This document shows positions 1 to 12,721 of a stretch of 64,000 bases of DNA, one piece after another. Source of the DNA: Pyrrhosoma nymphula. Taxonomy: Eukaryota > Arthropoda > Insecta > Odonata > Coenagrionidae. The notes under the pieces were generated by a model. It was given only the letters and a program-made list of their open reading frames with translations, had not been told where the DNA came from and ran no database searches. The position numbers and the translations under genes were made by a program. Each line of letters starts with the position of its first letter. The first letter of the stretch is position 1. The stretch lies in the NCBI GenBank assembly GCA_963573305.1, contig OY754329.1, forward strand, positions 132,171,422 to 132,235,421. Reading direction: 5' to 3'.

Positions 1-2734
1 AGACATTCGCACAAGCGTTCATACAATTTGCCGCTTTACGCGATACATTTTGCCTCATACAAGAGTTCACGGAAGAGTTTGTACAAACAAATGTACCGTG
101 TAAAACGGCCTTAAGAAATATAGTCATCAAGCTATTAAATCATTATTTTGCGGTGTCTCGGGCATTTTATGCATGCATACAATTGGTCATCAACTTCTGA
201 AAGTTAATTTATCGGCTAGATTTCAATTGTTTTAGCATTATTTAAAGTTCAATCAGTCAGAACATATACTATAACACATCAAGAACTAAAGTCCATGCTT
301 AATATAGCGGTGTCTGTTGGGTATGAGAAGATATTTGTGTGATGATTGATAAGCCTTCTTCTACGAGCATTAATTATGAATTAGAATAACAGGTAACTAT
401 AGTTTTCTCTTATTATGAGAACGTTAAAAATATTCCAGGTCCGGCCAGCATTACAGACAGATTTCAATCCCAATTCTTCTTCAGAAACTCATCTGAGAAA
501 GCGTCAAATAATCTCGGAAGGTGAACGCGTTGAAAAATCGAAAAAACATATAAGGTTGAGGAAAAAAAACTTAACATAAATTTAATAGTTGTGATTTTTA
601 AAACTCTACGTATGCTTTGAATAGCTAATGGTCAAATCATCTCAGCTCCATTTTATTCCGTTTTTCTCTCCATATTTTTTTAAAATTTCATGCAGGAAAA
701 GAACAATAGGCTCAGAAATAGAATTTTTCAGTTTCCAAATATCTCTTTCACAACGCCTAAAATTAGTCGTTAATATTGTGTAATTCAACGTCTGTTTTTT
801 GAACCTGTCAGAACCAATAAACCACATAAATGATTTATGTAATCGTCTAGTAAATATTATTCCCATTCAATATATATTCTAAGTTGTCTATTCAATGTTA
901 TTTCGGTTTATCATTCAAAAACATCGGCGTTGTTTTGTGCCCTAAAGTTGAAAGTATATACAATAGGCCCGCTTTCCTTTCAGACCTATGCCTAGTAACT
1001 CGATTTTTAAGGCAAAATTTTTGCGAAGAGACTTTGATATTAATCCTTTTTACCCTTCTTCAATAAATGGAGGGTTTAACCAGTCTTTTGGATGAGTCAT
1101 TTCTGCTGAAAGAGAAATTGAAATCTTGGCGTGTAGCGCCAGCTCATATGTGCATACGGAGCCATTCCAACGAGCTCGGACTCACATTATTTTGTGTTGG
1201 ATTCCATTTTGTGATCTCCAAGTTTTCCTACTCGCTCTATGAAGTATTTGCGTTTTGTTTATCCGAAAACATCTCTCCAGGCTTTCTCTTTGCATTTGCT
1301 TACAATTTCGCATGCATTCTGAATTTTCTCTTCCCGTCAGACATCGTTCCCTTCCGTTACCCCCTCTCTCATAACGACCGCATCTTATCATCGCATTTCC
1401 TTATGCCGTTTGCCCAATGCTTTCCATTCTCCTCTCCTCTAACCCTTGCGGCCTCGAAGAGGAACAAAAGATTTCCCCTGGCGACCACAGATGCCCTTCC
1501 GCAGCGCCGCTGCGTTATCTCCCCAAAAACTCTAGTGCCTCTTTCATGTCCGACCGCCTCTGTTTATCAGCGAATCCATCACCTTCACTTTTTTCGACGC
1601 TCAATTTTTTTTCGTTCCTCTCTCTCTTCTGCTCTAGCATTTTTGACTTCCCAAGCGTCTACTGTGCTCCTCTCATTGTGTTTTCCTCGTTCTTCTTTTC
1701 CTATCACTTTCTAGTGCCCATTCAGGAATTTTAAGTGAGAGTTGTACCCTCCGGGCATTGGTCTTGGTCTCGTGATGTTGTATGCATAAGACGTTGCCGG
1801 CGAAAAGAACGCGGAATAAGGTCCTGGGTAACTCAGATATTTCTTCTCTTGGAGGAACACTGCCTTGCGCGGCCCCAGGGGTCGTATTACTTTATTCCGC
1901 ACGTGCTGCAATCTCGATGCCAGGCGTCTGCTTGGTACTTTGCGTGTCTGGAGGTTTACGTTCTTGCCTGCAAATAAACAAAAAAATACTTGAGTTACGC
2001 CTCAAAATTCGGTTCCGTTTATTTTTTTCTGTTAAAACTAAGGATTCGTTGGATATTTGGGGAGGCGACAGATAACTCATTTTATTTATTGAGGACAGGG
2101 TATGGATAAGGCCTGGTTCACATAGCCATTTATACGTATACAATTCAAGCACAGCAATAGTGATAGCTCAAATGATGGCTTTTTTAACGCGATTATTTTC
2201 AGCGATAATGGCAAAGATAGGGATCCCTTTTCCTTTTATCATCATTTGAGCACGTCTGTTTTCCGTTCTGGAACACGCTCGTTACTCTTTACGATAACCA
2301 ATCAGAGCGAACCGCAGCACATAGCGAAAGTGGTGCCATGTGCGAGTTTTAATCAAATGAGGAGTGCGAACTGTACGGAAATGATGCGGAACAGCTACAG
2401 TTCAATGGCAGAATGTTCAGTGTGATAGGGAAAATGTTGGCTTATGTGATGGCTTATGTTGTATTATTAAAGCTTATAAGCTAAGTATAAGTTAGCTTAA
2501 GTTATTATTCTTTAATTTGTTGTTGAAGAGCCATGGCTCTAATGATCCCTGGACTTGTCCGTGAAAAATAATCTTGGACATCGGGCTGGAAGGATTAAAC
2601 GGAGAATGAAGGAAGGGTGGAGAGAAACCCGGCGTGGGCATAAACCTACTCTTAATGAAAGGCGCCAAAGGGGACCACAGCTTAGTGTCCCATACGATGG
2701 ACGGAGTGCTGCACTTGAAGTACTCTGCACACAG
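1..2734. other. AT-rich region without a recognisable gene
   Basis: No coding region, RNA gene or mobile element could be supported. A pyrimidine-rich, higher-GC stretch at about 1330-1710 opens a 215-codon frame (1067-1714, +) whose product is rich in Ser, Phe, Leu and Pro with no recognisable domain. That is what a CT-rich strand gives by chance, so I do not call it a gene. Around 2100-2440 the phrase 'ggcctggttcacata' resembles the ends of some hAT-type MITEs, but I found no matching opposite end. Confidence 0.5.
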
Positions 2735-2845
2735 CAATCATGTAATAATTGGGATTCCACTGAAAAATATCCGTCCCTTTTGGGATTCGAATACGGGCCT
2801 TTGGGATGAGAAGTCATTCCTCTAGTCTTTACACCAGTCAGATCC
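2735..2845 (-). repeat. tRNA-derived SINE, family B, degenerate copy
   Basis: Read on the minus strand, this has a B-box-like GTATTCGAATCCC, then GGGACGGATATTTTTCAGTGG. The same order (anticodon-side CATNCCAAAGG, T-arm, GAC-GA-T-rich run, C-GTGG) occurs in the copies at 9788-9900, 22486-22590 and, for the 3' part, 43490-43640. The A-box side is poorly preserved. Such elements are transcribed by RNA polymerase III and moved by a LINE; this copy looks old. The family link rests on my own by-eye alignment. Confidence 0.42.
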
Positions 2846-4450
2846 CCCTCGAACCATGGTAAAGCCTATAACGAGCTAAGAGAAATATGCGAAAATGTGG
2901 GGAAACCTTTAAATTGTAACAAATACTTTTCTTTTGATTACTATCGGGATCCATCGTGTTTGGTTCCACAAATAAGAAAAAAAAACTATAAATAATTGTG
3001 GAAAATAGAAGAATATTTTGTAACAAATACTATTTATTCCGTTTTGTTTTGTCAGGAATACGCCGAAACCCTTCAGAACTGAAGCCTTAATTCTATCACA
3101 CTAACGGTGATATAATTAATTTACGCATTTATATTTCTTAATGTGGCCATCTCATTACCTTTTCAATCAGTGCTCGCTAATTGCGGCAATCTGGAGGCCG
3201 ATTCAGTCATTATAAACTCTTTAAAAATTTACAATTTTCCATTTGTGACGCTTTAGTTTTATCAGGAAAAATTAATAATAAATTTTAGCTCATTATAATT
3301 GATGTCCATAATTTCTCATTTTCCACGTTGGAAATGTATTTAGATTTCAGAACTGGTACTTTTAGCCCAAAAATCGTCGCGAAAATTTAATTGACGGGGT
3401 CATTTATAGAGCACCTATATTGACTTTCAGCTTTTAGAGATAGCCTTTTTGTGTATGTTATCAGTATTTAATTGTATATGTTTTGTATGAGCTAACATAA
3501 GTTGAAATTGTTCATTTTGATGTTGTGAAACCAAGGGCTTGATTGTAGATAATTATCGAACTGGGGTTAGAGGCCTGTATTGAATAAAACGAGCATAACG
3601 AACAGAAAAACGTGACAGGAACTTTTTAAAACTATTATACAAAAATAACTCTAATTACGTTATTCTCTGCGCGCATTATTCCTAATTTTTATCCTGTCAT
3701 ACATCGAGCTCTGTGAGATAGGTTTATAAAATAATCAGATTGAAATTCTCTCAGATAGGGGTGTAAAATCATTTTCCCATTTCATTTAATTTAACAATTT
3801 TTCCTTCCATATAACTGCAATATAACATTCTCTTTTCCATATTGGCTGCCCAGGTAGTCTCTTGCCCATCGAAGTCGGTTTCCATGGTACATATCTCATT
3901 TTTATTTTCCGTCCAGTCATCTAAATATAATTATTAGACGATGGCTATTCATAGGCTCAAGATACAGACATGTGAAATAGTATAGAACATCGAAATGACA
4001 ATGATAATGGAAAAATCGTCAGTAAAAAAGAAAGAACTGTATTTTAGTGCTAAGTTTAGCATCATTCATTTATTGATCATGGAAAATGATTATTTATGGG
4101 TGGAAAAAACTTCTAAAAATGTTGAACAATATGTATACAAGTTTCCTCACATTTTCCGAGCAAAACAGTTATATTTTCATATAGAGGAGAGAGCTCTTTT
4201 TAATAATATTTACTAAATTTCATTTCCAGATTGTTCATATTAAGAAGGTACTTTTCAACTTTACAATGAAACATAATTAACTTTCTTTGAATGCTATTTG
4301 TCAGGATTGTCAGCGGATTCTTTATATTTTGTTTTTCAAATATGAAAATAAACAGTCACTTCGCAACCGTTTGCAAAAACGGTAAACAATTGGCGATGAT
4401 ACTCCCGTCAGTCGTAATACTCTTCCTAGACGGGAAGACGGCAGAAAAGT
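2846..4450. other. AT-rich region, nothing recognised
   Basis: About 1.6 kb without a supportable gene, RNA or repeat. The only open frame above 70 codons (3995-4216, +) has no recognisable domain. Confidence 0.5.
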
Positions 4451-4900
4451 GAACACCTCCGGCAGTTAGTGTCACGTCAGAAAACGTCGAACGTAATCTC
4501 ACCCGAACATAGTCCTAACAGGGGGGTGGGGAGGGTGGGAAGCGGTAGGGGCAGGGGTGGTTGGGCGAGGAGATGTTCGATGGTGACGATTGAGGTGCAG
4601 GGAGAGGCAGGTCGCCTCGCGACTGTGGGAACGCTTTCAGCCGCCGTCCTCCTCCAAGACTTCCTCTCTCCCCTGTCGTGCATGTGTGACCCCGACTTGC
4701 TCGCTTGCGCTCTTGCGACCCTCCTCCTCCTCTCAGACGATCGCATCCTTCTCCTCACACCTCTTCCCATTAAGCTCCATGAATGAGAATGGGAGGGTGG
4801 GGGGGAGGAGAGGGTAAGCCATCCATATAATGCCCCGTTATTCCCTTCCATTCAAGGATTTTCCTCCTCCATTCTCCTCCTGCCTTTCCATTCGCATCCA
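4451..4900. other. GC-richer island, purine-rich then pyrimidine-rich
   Basis: Base composition changes abruptly from the AT-rich flanks: about 4519-4560 is G-rich and about 4640-4780 C/T-rich on the + strand. Open frames exist on both strands (4469-4786 + and 4477-4851 -), which is expected in GC-rich DNA with few stop codons. Both products are low-complexity (Arg, Ser, Pro, Leu). No promoter element or splice signal could be assigned. It may be a CpG-like or first-exon region, but the sequence does not show it. Confidence 0.3.
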
Positions 4901-5984
4901 TTTGCGACCAACATACCCTCAGTAAGCGTTATCGCTGAATGGAGTAATGTGGCTTAAGAATTTAGCTTGAGACTTCAGCGTATTTAAGATGAAACGTGTC
5001 TCAGTTTAAACTGAAATACTCGCATCTTTCTCAAAGATTTAGATCATGCCAATCAGAAAGTAAGAAATTCTTACCAATGTTACCAGTATAAATAGTTAAT
5101 TATTGTTTTGTTGTGGGCATGCTCTTGCATTTAGCTTTTATTTTTAGAGTTTGGTTTGGTGTAACTTTGGGGTTTATCACTCGTTTCCATTGCATTGCAA
5201 AGATGTCTAATTATTAATATTATAATTTCAAATAACGTTTAACACTGCGAAAAATAACGCAAATTTGCTTGCGTATTTGATTTAAGTCACACTAGTAGAA
5301 ACTATTGTAATATGCTATAAAACAACTTAAGTAGGTGTTTTTTTGGTATCGAGTTTACAATTAATGTATTCATTGACTACAACCGTATTAATAGAGATAA
5401 GGCAGGTCTTCACTTAGTCCTTGTCTAACTGAAAATCTATGGGGACTAAAAGTTGTTACTCGGCTTGGCCACAAGTTGAAACCAGCCTGCCATAGGTGTA
5501 CATTTCTCCGACCAGAAGCTGCCGGCCTGTCAGCACTAAAAGAGCACTGTTAATTCTGGTTTGACAAAAGCGCCGCACTGAGTACCGTAATCTTCGTCTA
5601 TTAATCGTTAACAATATTATGAATGCAGCTGATAACATTAAAGGTGAACTTGTCTAATTTATTTTGCAGTATGCTACCGTGGATCTTCAGTTCCAACGTG
5701 AACGCTCCTGCCCCGAGACAAGATTAACTCAATATCAGTTTACGTGTCTTTTGCTGCGTCCTCACATGCAATTTAATTTTTTCTGAGATAACATATAATA
5801 AAATCAAAATAGCATTTTTATGTAATACGGACTTCATTTCCTCATTTTTCTCCTATTTTGATCTGTCTTGGATAAAATCCGAAAATTCAGGCGATATTTC
5901 GTGTAATTTGAATATTATTCAAGTTGTTCATTTTTCCACGAACAAATTAAACTTTAATAAATATCTTCTTTCAATGATATTTAA
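4901..5984. other. AT-rich region, nothing recognised
   Basis: No gene or repeat could be supported. A 60-codon minus-strand frame at 5456-5638 lies in a slightly GC-richer patch but matches nothing I recognise. Confidence 0.5.
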
Positions 5985-5988
5985 CTAG

Positions 5989-6020
5989 CTGACGATGATG
6001 CAATAACATTGAAGCCTAGG
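5989..6020 (+). ncRNA. Hammerhead-like motif, decayed single copy
   Basis: The order is CTGACGA (5989-5995), one extra T, GATG...CATT as stem II (5997-6000 with 6007-6010), then GAAGC and a GTC triplet. The following 50 bases ('cctaggtcgga', then an A/T block, 'ttgtggaaaatta') line up with the copy at 49996-50070, so this is one arm of the same repeat family. GAAGC replaces the canonical GAAAC, and stem I is not convincing. I infer an inactive relic. Confidence 0.45.
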
Positions 6021-6060
6021 TCGGAATCAAAGGATTATTTATTTGTGGAAAATTACACAT

Positions 6061-8690
6061 ATTTCATCCCTTCATAATCTCTCGGATAAAACTTCTCTCC
6101 GTTCAGCCTTCCTATTTATTCAACCGTATGTTAACCTTTCGAAACTCCTCTTTCTCCTCTTGCATGACCACCATTTATTAATTACATATTTTCCCCACCC
6201 CCCGAGGCTACGTTTGCTTTGGAGTCGAGGCGGACAAATCCGTAAGCCCCATTGTGTCGACAGGATGTCTCGGTAAGAGAGAAAGAGAGAGGTGGATGGT
6301 TTTGACCCCTCCCTTTCGTTTCATTCGCTCACCTTTTAAGGAGGAAAGGTGGTTCTCTGGCTCTACAATTCACGCCTTAATCTTGTTCCTGCCTCGGCAC
6401 GTGAATACTTTGAGTTTTAAATGCATAATGATGGCGTTAGTATTCCAAGAGTGGAATTGAACACTCTGTACTTGCATGACCAACAAGTTTCGCATTTGTT
6501 TTGCTTATTCAACTGTCATCCCTGTGTATTTATTTCTCAAACCGCGTTTAAGAATGTATTTATTGAAGTTAGGCCTAGCCCTTGAAGCTTATTTCTTTTA
6601 TGCCTATGGGAGCTCATCACTTGACGTTTTGCTCTCAAGCGTATCTAAATCATACAATTTCAGTTATTGGAAATGGCTTCATTTAAATTCTGTTTCTCTC
6701 CCCTTTAAAAACTATTTAACTGAAGAAAGATCTGAAGTACTTTTATTGGTCTGCCGTTACGGAGGACTGTGTGAGTCAAAATAAATGCTAAATTACAACG
6801 TTTTGTGTGATTGGTTTAAAAATATCCTGCTTTCACTGATGACATGCGTTACCTCTTGGAAACCAAAATTAAGGTAAAAATATGCAGATTATTTTGCGAA
6901 TATATTTAAAAAAAAGTCTATTCTATCCACGGAAGTCGACTGCAGCGCCATTTATACGGAATTATCACATTTTCACTTCAATTATCGTAGTAATTAGCTA
7001 AAAATGCGAAATATAAAGTGGCCAGTTGTATGTATTTTGTTTTAAATCAAATTATCTTGAGTTTTCGCTTGTTATAAACAGTTTTTCTCGAAGTAGGCAT
7101 TGATATTAAATAGGAAAATTACCATTTTCGCTGTGCTTTCTCACAGTTAACACTATGTAATTTCAAGTTTAATTTACGAGTAAAATGTTTCGGAATGGTA
7201 GAGTTTTTTCTTATTGATATTGAATAGAGGACACGTTTTTATATAAAAATCCAGAGTATAAATTAAATACATAAATGTTATTTCACGGTGGAAACACCTT
7301 AGCAATCAAATCTCTGCAGAAATGGATTTCATTAAAGGAGACTTTGTAGGTTCACATTCCTACTATGCGAGTTTTTTATGTCATGTTACCTTAAGCAATG
7401 CTATGTCCCAGACCTGTTTTTTTCTAAACTGCTGTATCGAGGTTAAGTAACTCCTTGGAATCTCATTTTAAGACGAGAAAGAAGTCTAAATAAGCACCAT
7501 TAATAACATGTTATTTACCAATAAAGTATTGTTGTACAAGTGAAGCTGATAGAGGCTTCTAAAGCAATTTGAGACATCTGCCAATGAAGACATTTCTTTT
7601 GTATCTTCGTTAAATAATTGTTGTGGCGTTGTCTTGGTGATAGAAAAATTGTTATAGATTAATGTCTAATTTGGTTGATAGTTTTTGAAGGCCTTTATTT
7701 TTGGCTTTTTTATTGCTCTTAGGTTTCACAATTCGTAATATTTTACTGCAGAAAAGAGTGTCACTTATCTTAAATAACAATGAAGAAAGTAAAAATACAG
7801 CCATTACAGTTTTCCTGGTGAAATATTAAGAGGTCTAAGAGGAACTTTGAATGATCGGTATCTACTGATATCGCTTTGCACCGTGAGAGGAAGATATCTT
7901 TGGCGGATTTCCCTTTCCCTGACTGGATAATATATTCCAATTGAACGCGTCTCACCGTGTTCTATCGTACGGGTGGCATTTGCTATTCAACCCATTCGTC
8001 ATTTGCCTTTAGAGTATAAATGGGTGACACCTGTTTATTCTAACTCTTCCCTGAAAGCGCTCTTTAGTGTTGGAATTTCTCCCTCCCCCAACCCCCCCAC
8101 CAACTCCTTTGTATATCTCTGTGTGTCCCCGCTATTTTCGTTCAATCTCCAGCCTTAACTTGGCAAACCTTTTGGGTCCCACCCTTTCTTGCTCTGCATC
8201 CTCTCTTAAACTCCGGTAAAACGTGAGCAAACGGATTCTGGCATCGTAAGGTGTGTGTAAGAGAAAGCATTGTTTCGTATGCAAATGGCTACCTATTCCG
8301 ATGGACTCAGAACCCGTAAAAAATCTCTTCCTTCCCCCCATACAATCCGTCTACAAACTAGGCTTGAGAACGAAGATTAAGTCTTTACAGCCTCTCATTC
8401 CTTTTTTTTCAAACTTCATTCTGAGGAACATGTTCCTGGTGTTACCGTTTTTTTTTTTAAACTCTTTTGTCACTCCTTTTCGATCTTCGAAAGAGGATAC
8501 CTCGTTAAGAAAGGAGAACGAAAATGGATTGAGAATGGAGGCATGTATGGATGCGTATGTATGGATGAGGAAATAGAAAATCTTTGAATTATGAGTTCTA
8601 ATCATGGAGGAAATGATTAATGAAAGTATTGAAGGAAGCTAGGAAGTTGATATTTTAATTTAGAATTCTTATCATAGTTTAAGTTCCATA
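6061..8690. other. Gene-free AT-rich region with a pyrimidine-rich patch
   Basis: No supportable coding region. About 8040-8460 is pyrimidine-rich on the + strand and flips to purine-rich at about 8490-8580. Open frames there on both strands are short and compositional. Confidence 0.5.
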
Positions 8691-8694
8691 ATGT

Positions 8695-9712
8695 ATGCTA
8701 TTTCAGATTCTGAGGCAGCAGGTATTTCAGATTCTGAGGGAAATAGGAATGAAGTACCGAGACCGTAGAATAATATGGCAGATATTAAAAGAGGAGGTAG
8801 CTGTTATAAGATGCGGTGCACACCAGAAGGAAGCTAAGATAAGAAATGGGGTGAGGCAAGGCAGTTTCCTGTCTCCACTACTGTTTAATGCATACATACA
8901 GAGAGCTATGGATGAAGCACGAGAAAGGTTGGGAGAAAGAAGTGTCCAAGGCAGACAGATTAATATGCTACGATTTGCTGGTGACGAAGCTGTATTAGCA
9001 GATAGTGAAGAAAGCTTATCAAACATGCTGAGGGAGTTGGAGGCAGTCAGTAAAAGATTCAATATGAAAATCAACGGAGAATAGACAAAGATCCTTGTCA
9101 TGAGCAGGAGGGGAGCTGACGCAGAAGTCATGCCTAGTGGTCAAAGACTCGATACAGTACAGGAGTTCCAATACCTTGGAAGCAAAATCAAATCAGACGG
9201 AGGTAGTGCCAAAGATCTCATCAGCAGGATTAATCAGCCCAAGGCAGCTTTTAATAAGAAGAAAGGGCTCTTAACTTCCAACAACATAAATTTGCGTTTA
9301 AGAAAACTCCTACTGGGTATGAATGGAAGAAAGAGAATAGAGGCCTTCGAGATGTGGTGCTACCGGAGAATCCTTAAAATATCTTGGATGGAGAGGGTGA
9401 CTAATGAAACGGTACTAAGGAGAGATGATGAGGTGCCATGTCTGTGGAACACAGTGAGAAAGAGACAAGACACCTGGATAGGCCACATTATAAGACATGA
9501 GGGACTATTAGGAACCATTGTAGAGGGCTCAGTTCAGGGTAAAAATGCGAGAGGTATACCCAGAAAGGAATATGTCAAACCGATTGTAGAGTATATGGGT
9601 TGTCATTCTTACTTGGAGTTGAAGAGGTTGGCTCAAGATGGGGCGGAATGAAGACGGAAAACGACTGCTGCAAACCAATCTACGGATTGCTGACCAGAGA
9701 AGAAGAAGAATG
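8695..9712 (+). pseudogene. Non-LTR retrotransposon reverse transcriptase, 3' end, inactive
   Basis: This is the C-terminal half of a LINE reverse transcriptase like those annotated in insects as endonuclease-reverse transcriptase. Visible in order: RNGVRQGSFLSPLLFN (normally GCPLSPLLFN), the catalytic palm box as MLRFAGDEAVLADSEE (normally FADD), a thumb region EFQYLGSKIKSDGG, then EMWCYRRILKISWMERVTNE and WIGHIIRHEG near the C-terminus. One in-frame TAG at 9082-9084 splits the frame (8695-9084 and 9100-9651 are the same phase). About 20 residues seem missing around 9318-9330, between RLRKLLL and GMNGRKR, where relatives carry a WSVALYGCETW-like stretch. The loss of the second-position Asp in FADD alone would abolish polymerisation. 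The 3' end has a short GAA-rich tail. The 5' boundary carries a 24-bp direct duplication (8699-8740). Clade assignment is uncertain. Confidence 0.9.
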
Positions 9713-9787
9713 TATGCTAAATAATGTACATATCTTAACTAATATGTTATGTCTGTAAAATTGTGCAAGTCAAGTAATTACAGACAG

Positions 9788-9900
9788 CCACGAGAAAAAA
9801 TCGTCCTGGACCGGAAATAGAACTATGCACCTTTGGCATGCGGAGCCAATGCGCAGGCCAATTCTCGTGGCAACTCTGTCGGGAAATAAACAACCAGCAA
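9788..9900 (-). repeat. tRNA-derived SINE, family B
   Basis: On the minus strand the head reads TTGGCCTGCGCATTGG (A-box region), a perfect anticodon-like arm TTGGC-TCCGCAT-GCCAA, then GGTGC and a decayed T-arm, followed by GGTCCAGGACGATTTTTTC. The segment is bounded by a 9-bp inverted pair, CCACGAGAA and TTCTCGTGG (9862-9870 and 9788-9797 on the + strand), which would close a cloverleaf-like structure. The T-arm (TAGTTCTATTTCC) departs from the B-box consensus, so it is not a functional tRNA. It lies just after the dead LINE, but nothing shows the two are linked. Confidence 0.6.
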
Positions 9901-12352
9901 TGAATTGCGAGTTTCCTCTCTGCCATCAGTAAGCCTGTGAATGTTTGAGTATCCTTTGGATTAATATGTGCCTTCATAAAATAGGTTAGAGCTTGATGCC
10001 CCCCGGGAATAAACGTTGCCCCATTCAGGAAGAGAGTCATTAAATTAGTCCTTGTATGGAAAAATAGATTCAATATATGAGGAAAAGAATGTGCAGCTAT
10101 GAGACTTGATAGTGACAAAACTCATATAAGGCATCCGTTTATTTTTTTACCAACAATACGGAGACGATTTCGAGATGGCATGGCTGCTTTGATTGATGGG
10201 TCCTGCATCACCAGATATTCTGTATCCAGTAGATTTTAATTAAATCAGCAGATGCTTTTGATGCCATCGAGAAACTCATTTCAACTTACAGCAACAATTG
10301 ATAAAGGATTCGACCGAATTTTGATTAATATGAATATTCTCACCGGCGCAGTATCGAAGTCGTTTGTTCCTGTACTTTACAGCCAGTTTTTTAATGGTCG
10401 ATTCGCAGTACGGAAAAAAGCAAACCATTTCAGATAAAAGGAAAAATGAAATTTGTCGACGGCTTGCACTTAGCTTTAGATACATGTATGGCATTCCGCC
10501 CTCATATTTTTTTAACGAACGTTCCAAATTTGTTGCATTTACTTGACGTGGATTTTTAAAGCTTATTTTGTGCTGAATATTTTCAAGAACCAGCAGTGAT
10601 AATCTAGGTGTACAGATTGGCGAGCTAGACTCATATCCTGATCAGTTGTAATCACAGGTTAAATAAAAGTGGAGATGGGATTATTTGAAGCATTGATGGA
10701 CAGCTTTAGTATGATAGCCATGTTGGTGACTTTAAGTGCGTTGGTGTTTATATCTGAACTATTGCGCGATAGTAGTATTCTCATAAGATCACCACACCCT
10801 TTCATTTGAAGAGAAGAATTCTCACTGCCATCCTAAAACTCGGCTGCAAAATCGATGTACATTTAGGGAACGGGGGATTGCCGACCTCCACAATTCACTC
10901 TTTTGCTCTGTATATGGTGCCTTTGCCAGCAAGACGCCGTCAGACGGTTTCTTGGCATTGTTCACGCAGCAGTTGGAAAACACTTGCTCCTCTCATTCCT
11001 CCTCTCGGCGGCGTATAAATCAATCAACGTCCGCGCAGAACCACCCTCTCGATTGCCGGCAACGTCCTCGTCTAACCTCCTTGGTCACCGCTCGTCGACC
11101 TCCGCTCCATTGACCGGGCGAAAGAAAAAAATAAACCAACGGCCCTTCGAGACTCCTTCCTCCAACCTTATTCCTCCCTAAAAATGTTTCCAGACCCAGA
11201 CTTAGACACACGAGAACCTTCCTTTTGAAACCACCATCCAAACGATCAAAGATAAAAAACACACAACCTCTCCAACTACTTCATCTCAATTTCGATTCCC
11301 ATGTTTTGCCTCCCGCGATTCCTCTCAGCCTGTGAGCATCCAAACAGAGTGCAGTGTTCATCCGTCTTCATCTCAGTTGGCCGTGCAGTCGAACTGTTAG
11401 AGCGTTTTAGGACACCGTCCTCCGACAAATTAGGGGAAGAAGGGTTTGGGATAAGTGCACCACACCGCACCGCCTCCTTGGAGGAAGAAGAATGTACTCC
11501 GCTCGTACATTTTCCCATGCGTGGTGAAATATACTCTTCCCCAGAGCTATTTGTCAGCCCGAGCGCCTGAAATTTAGAACGCCTACTTAGGGACATTAGT
11601 AAAGAAAACAGGTTGAATACCATATTTTATGCCCCAATTGATTAAAGATATATTTCCCTTGAGTCGATTATGTGTATTAAGATTACTGGGAAATGGGTCT
11701 TCAACTGGGCTTGCATGAACGTATAAAAATTTTATATCTCATGACCAATACCTTATTTTACTCCTAGGTGTCCCCGGTTCGGCGAAAGTGTTCCAGATTG
11801 TGCATTTTTCCCCATTTATTTGGCATTCAAATCTCTATTGCTTAAATGTAGGAATAAGAAAATTTTTCCTTCATTCAGTACACATTTAGCACAAATATCT
11901 ACTCATAAAATCGTTTTCTGATTGAAATAATCTACACCAGTAAGTCTACCAAATGCATCCAATTGTATTTTTTGTCACTGAAAATTGAAAAAAATTAATA
12001 TATTCGGCAATGTAACCTATTGTGATCATCCAGTTCTCATTACTTTGGCGGTCACCTATTTTGAGTTTTTTTTGTAAAAAATTGAAAAAATTATAACTTT
12101 TTTGAGACACTTTTGCTCAAATTCTCGCTATGCTAAAATATGGCTTAGTTACTAGAAAGCCATGTAGACTAAAATGAACTTTTCTTAAACGTAAAAATAT
12201 TCCCATTCATTGTAATGTTATAAAATAATATTCGTTCTGTCTCTCTGATGAGAGCTAGTAATTATAAGAAGAAAGATAATAGAAGTCACATACAGAGATG
12301 AAGAAAGTTAGAACGGATTCTGAGCTGAAGAAAGAAATCACGCAAGGAGATA
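9901..12352. other. Gene-free region with a GC-richer island at about 10800-11570
   Basis: No coding region could be supported. The island at 10800-11570 has higher GC and short frames on both strands (for example 11276-11623 - and 11301-11570 +) with no recognisable domain. The rest is AT-rich. Confidence 0.45.
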
Positions 12353-12432
12353 GGGGCTGTGAAAATCTAAAGGATACTCACATTCTTCCATTTAAAACCA
12401 CCTTAACCGGTGCATCATCCTAATAATAACAA
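12353..12432 (+). repeat. Direct repeat copy 1 of 2
   Basis: The segment running from 'ctgtgaaaatctaaagga' to 'ccaccttaa' and 'cctaataataa' recurs at 12639-12721 with similar order and spacing, about 290 bp downstream. Identity by eye is roughly 70-75%. Origin unknown: an old tandem duplication, or two copies of a dispersed repeat. Confidence 0.5.
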
Positions 12433-12638
12433 TATTCTACTTCTCTTTGAGTACTTCACTTGTTTGTGCTGTTCCTCTGGCACGTGAATCTCCCACTGAC
12501 TGTCAAAATCATTGCTCTCTTCTTTTACCTTTAATACCTTGATGAAGAGAAAGGAAGAGAATAGGTTAAATGGATAGGATGAAGAGAGATAGGATGAGGT
12601 TGTTAGGTTCATGAGGAAGAAATCGTTTTCGGGGATTG

Positions 12639-12721
12639 GGGCCTTCGCCTGTGAAAGTCTAAAGGACTTGAAACCTTAATTTAAATCCACCTTAAACTGT
12701 AGATAATCCCAATGATAATAG
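12639..12721 (+). repeat. Direct repeat copy 2 of 2
   Basis: Partner of 12353-12432, sharing 'cctgtgaaagtctaaagga', 'tttaaatccaccttaa' and 'atcccaatgataata'. The DNA between the copies contains a short internal repetition ('ggataggatga' / 'gataggatgagg' near 12572-12599). Confidence 0.5.

Noticed and set aside
1067..1714. 215-codon open frame on the + strand
   Set aside because: Most of it lies in a pyrimidine-rich stretch, the product is Ser/Phe/Leu-rich with no domain, and a second + phase is open over the same bases (1417-1734).
6833..6875. CTGATGA followed by GAAAC about 20 bases later, as another hammerhead
   Set aside because: The bases between cannot form stem II, and the downstream triplet and flanks do not fit.
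12241..12260. CTGATGAGAG as a hammerhead core
   Set aside because: It matches the first box and start of stem II, but no closing stem or GAAA follows within range.
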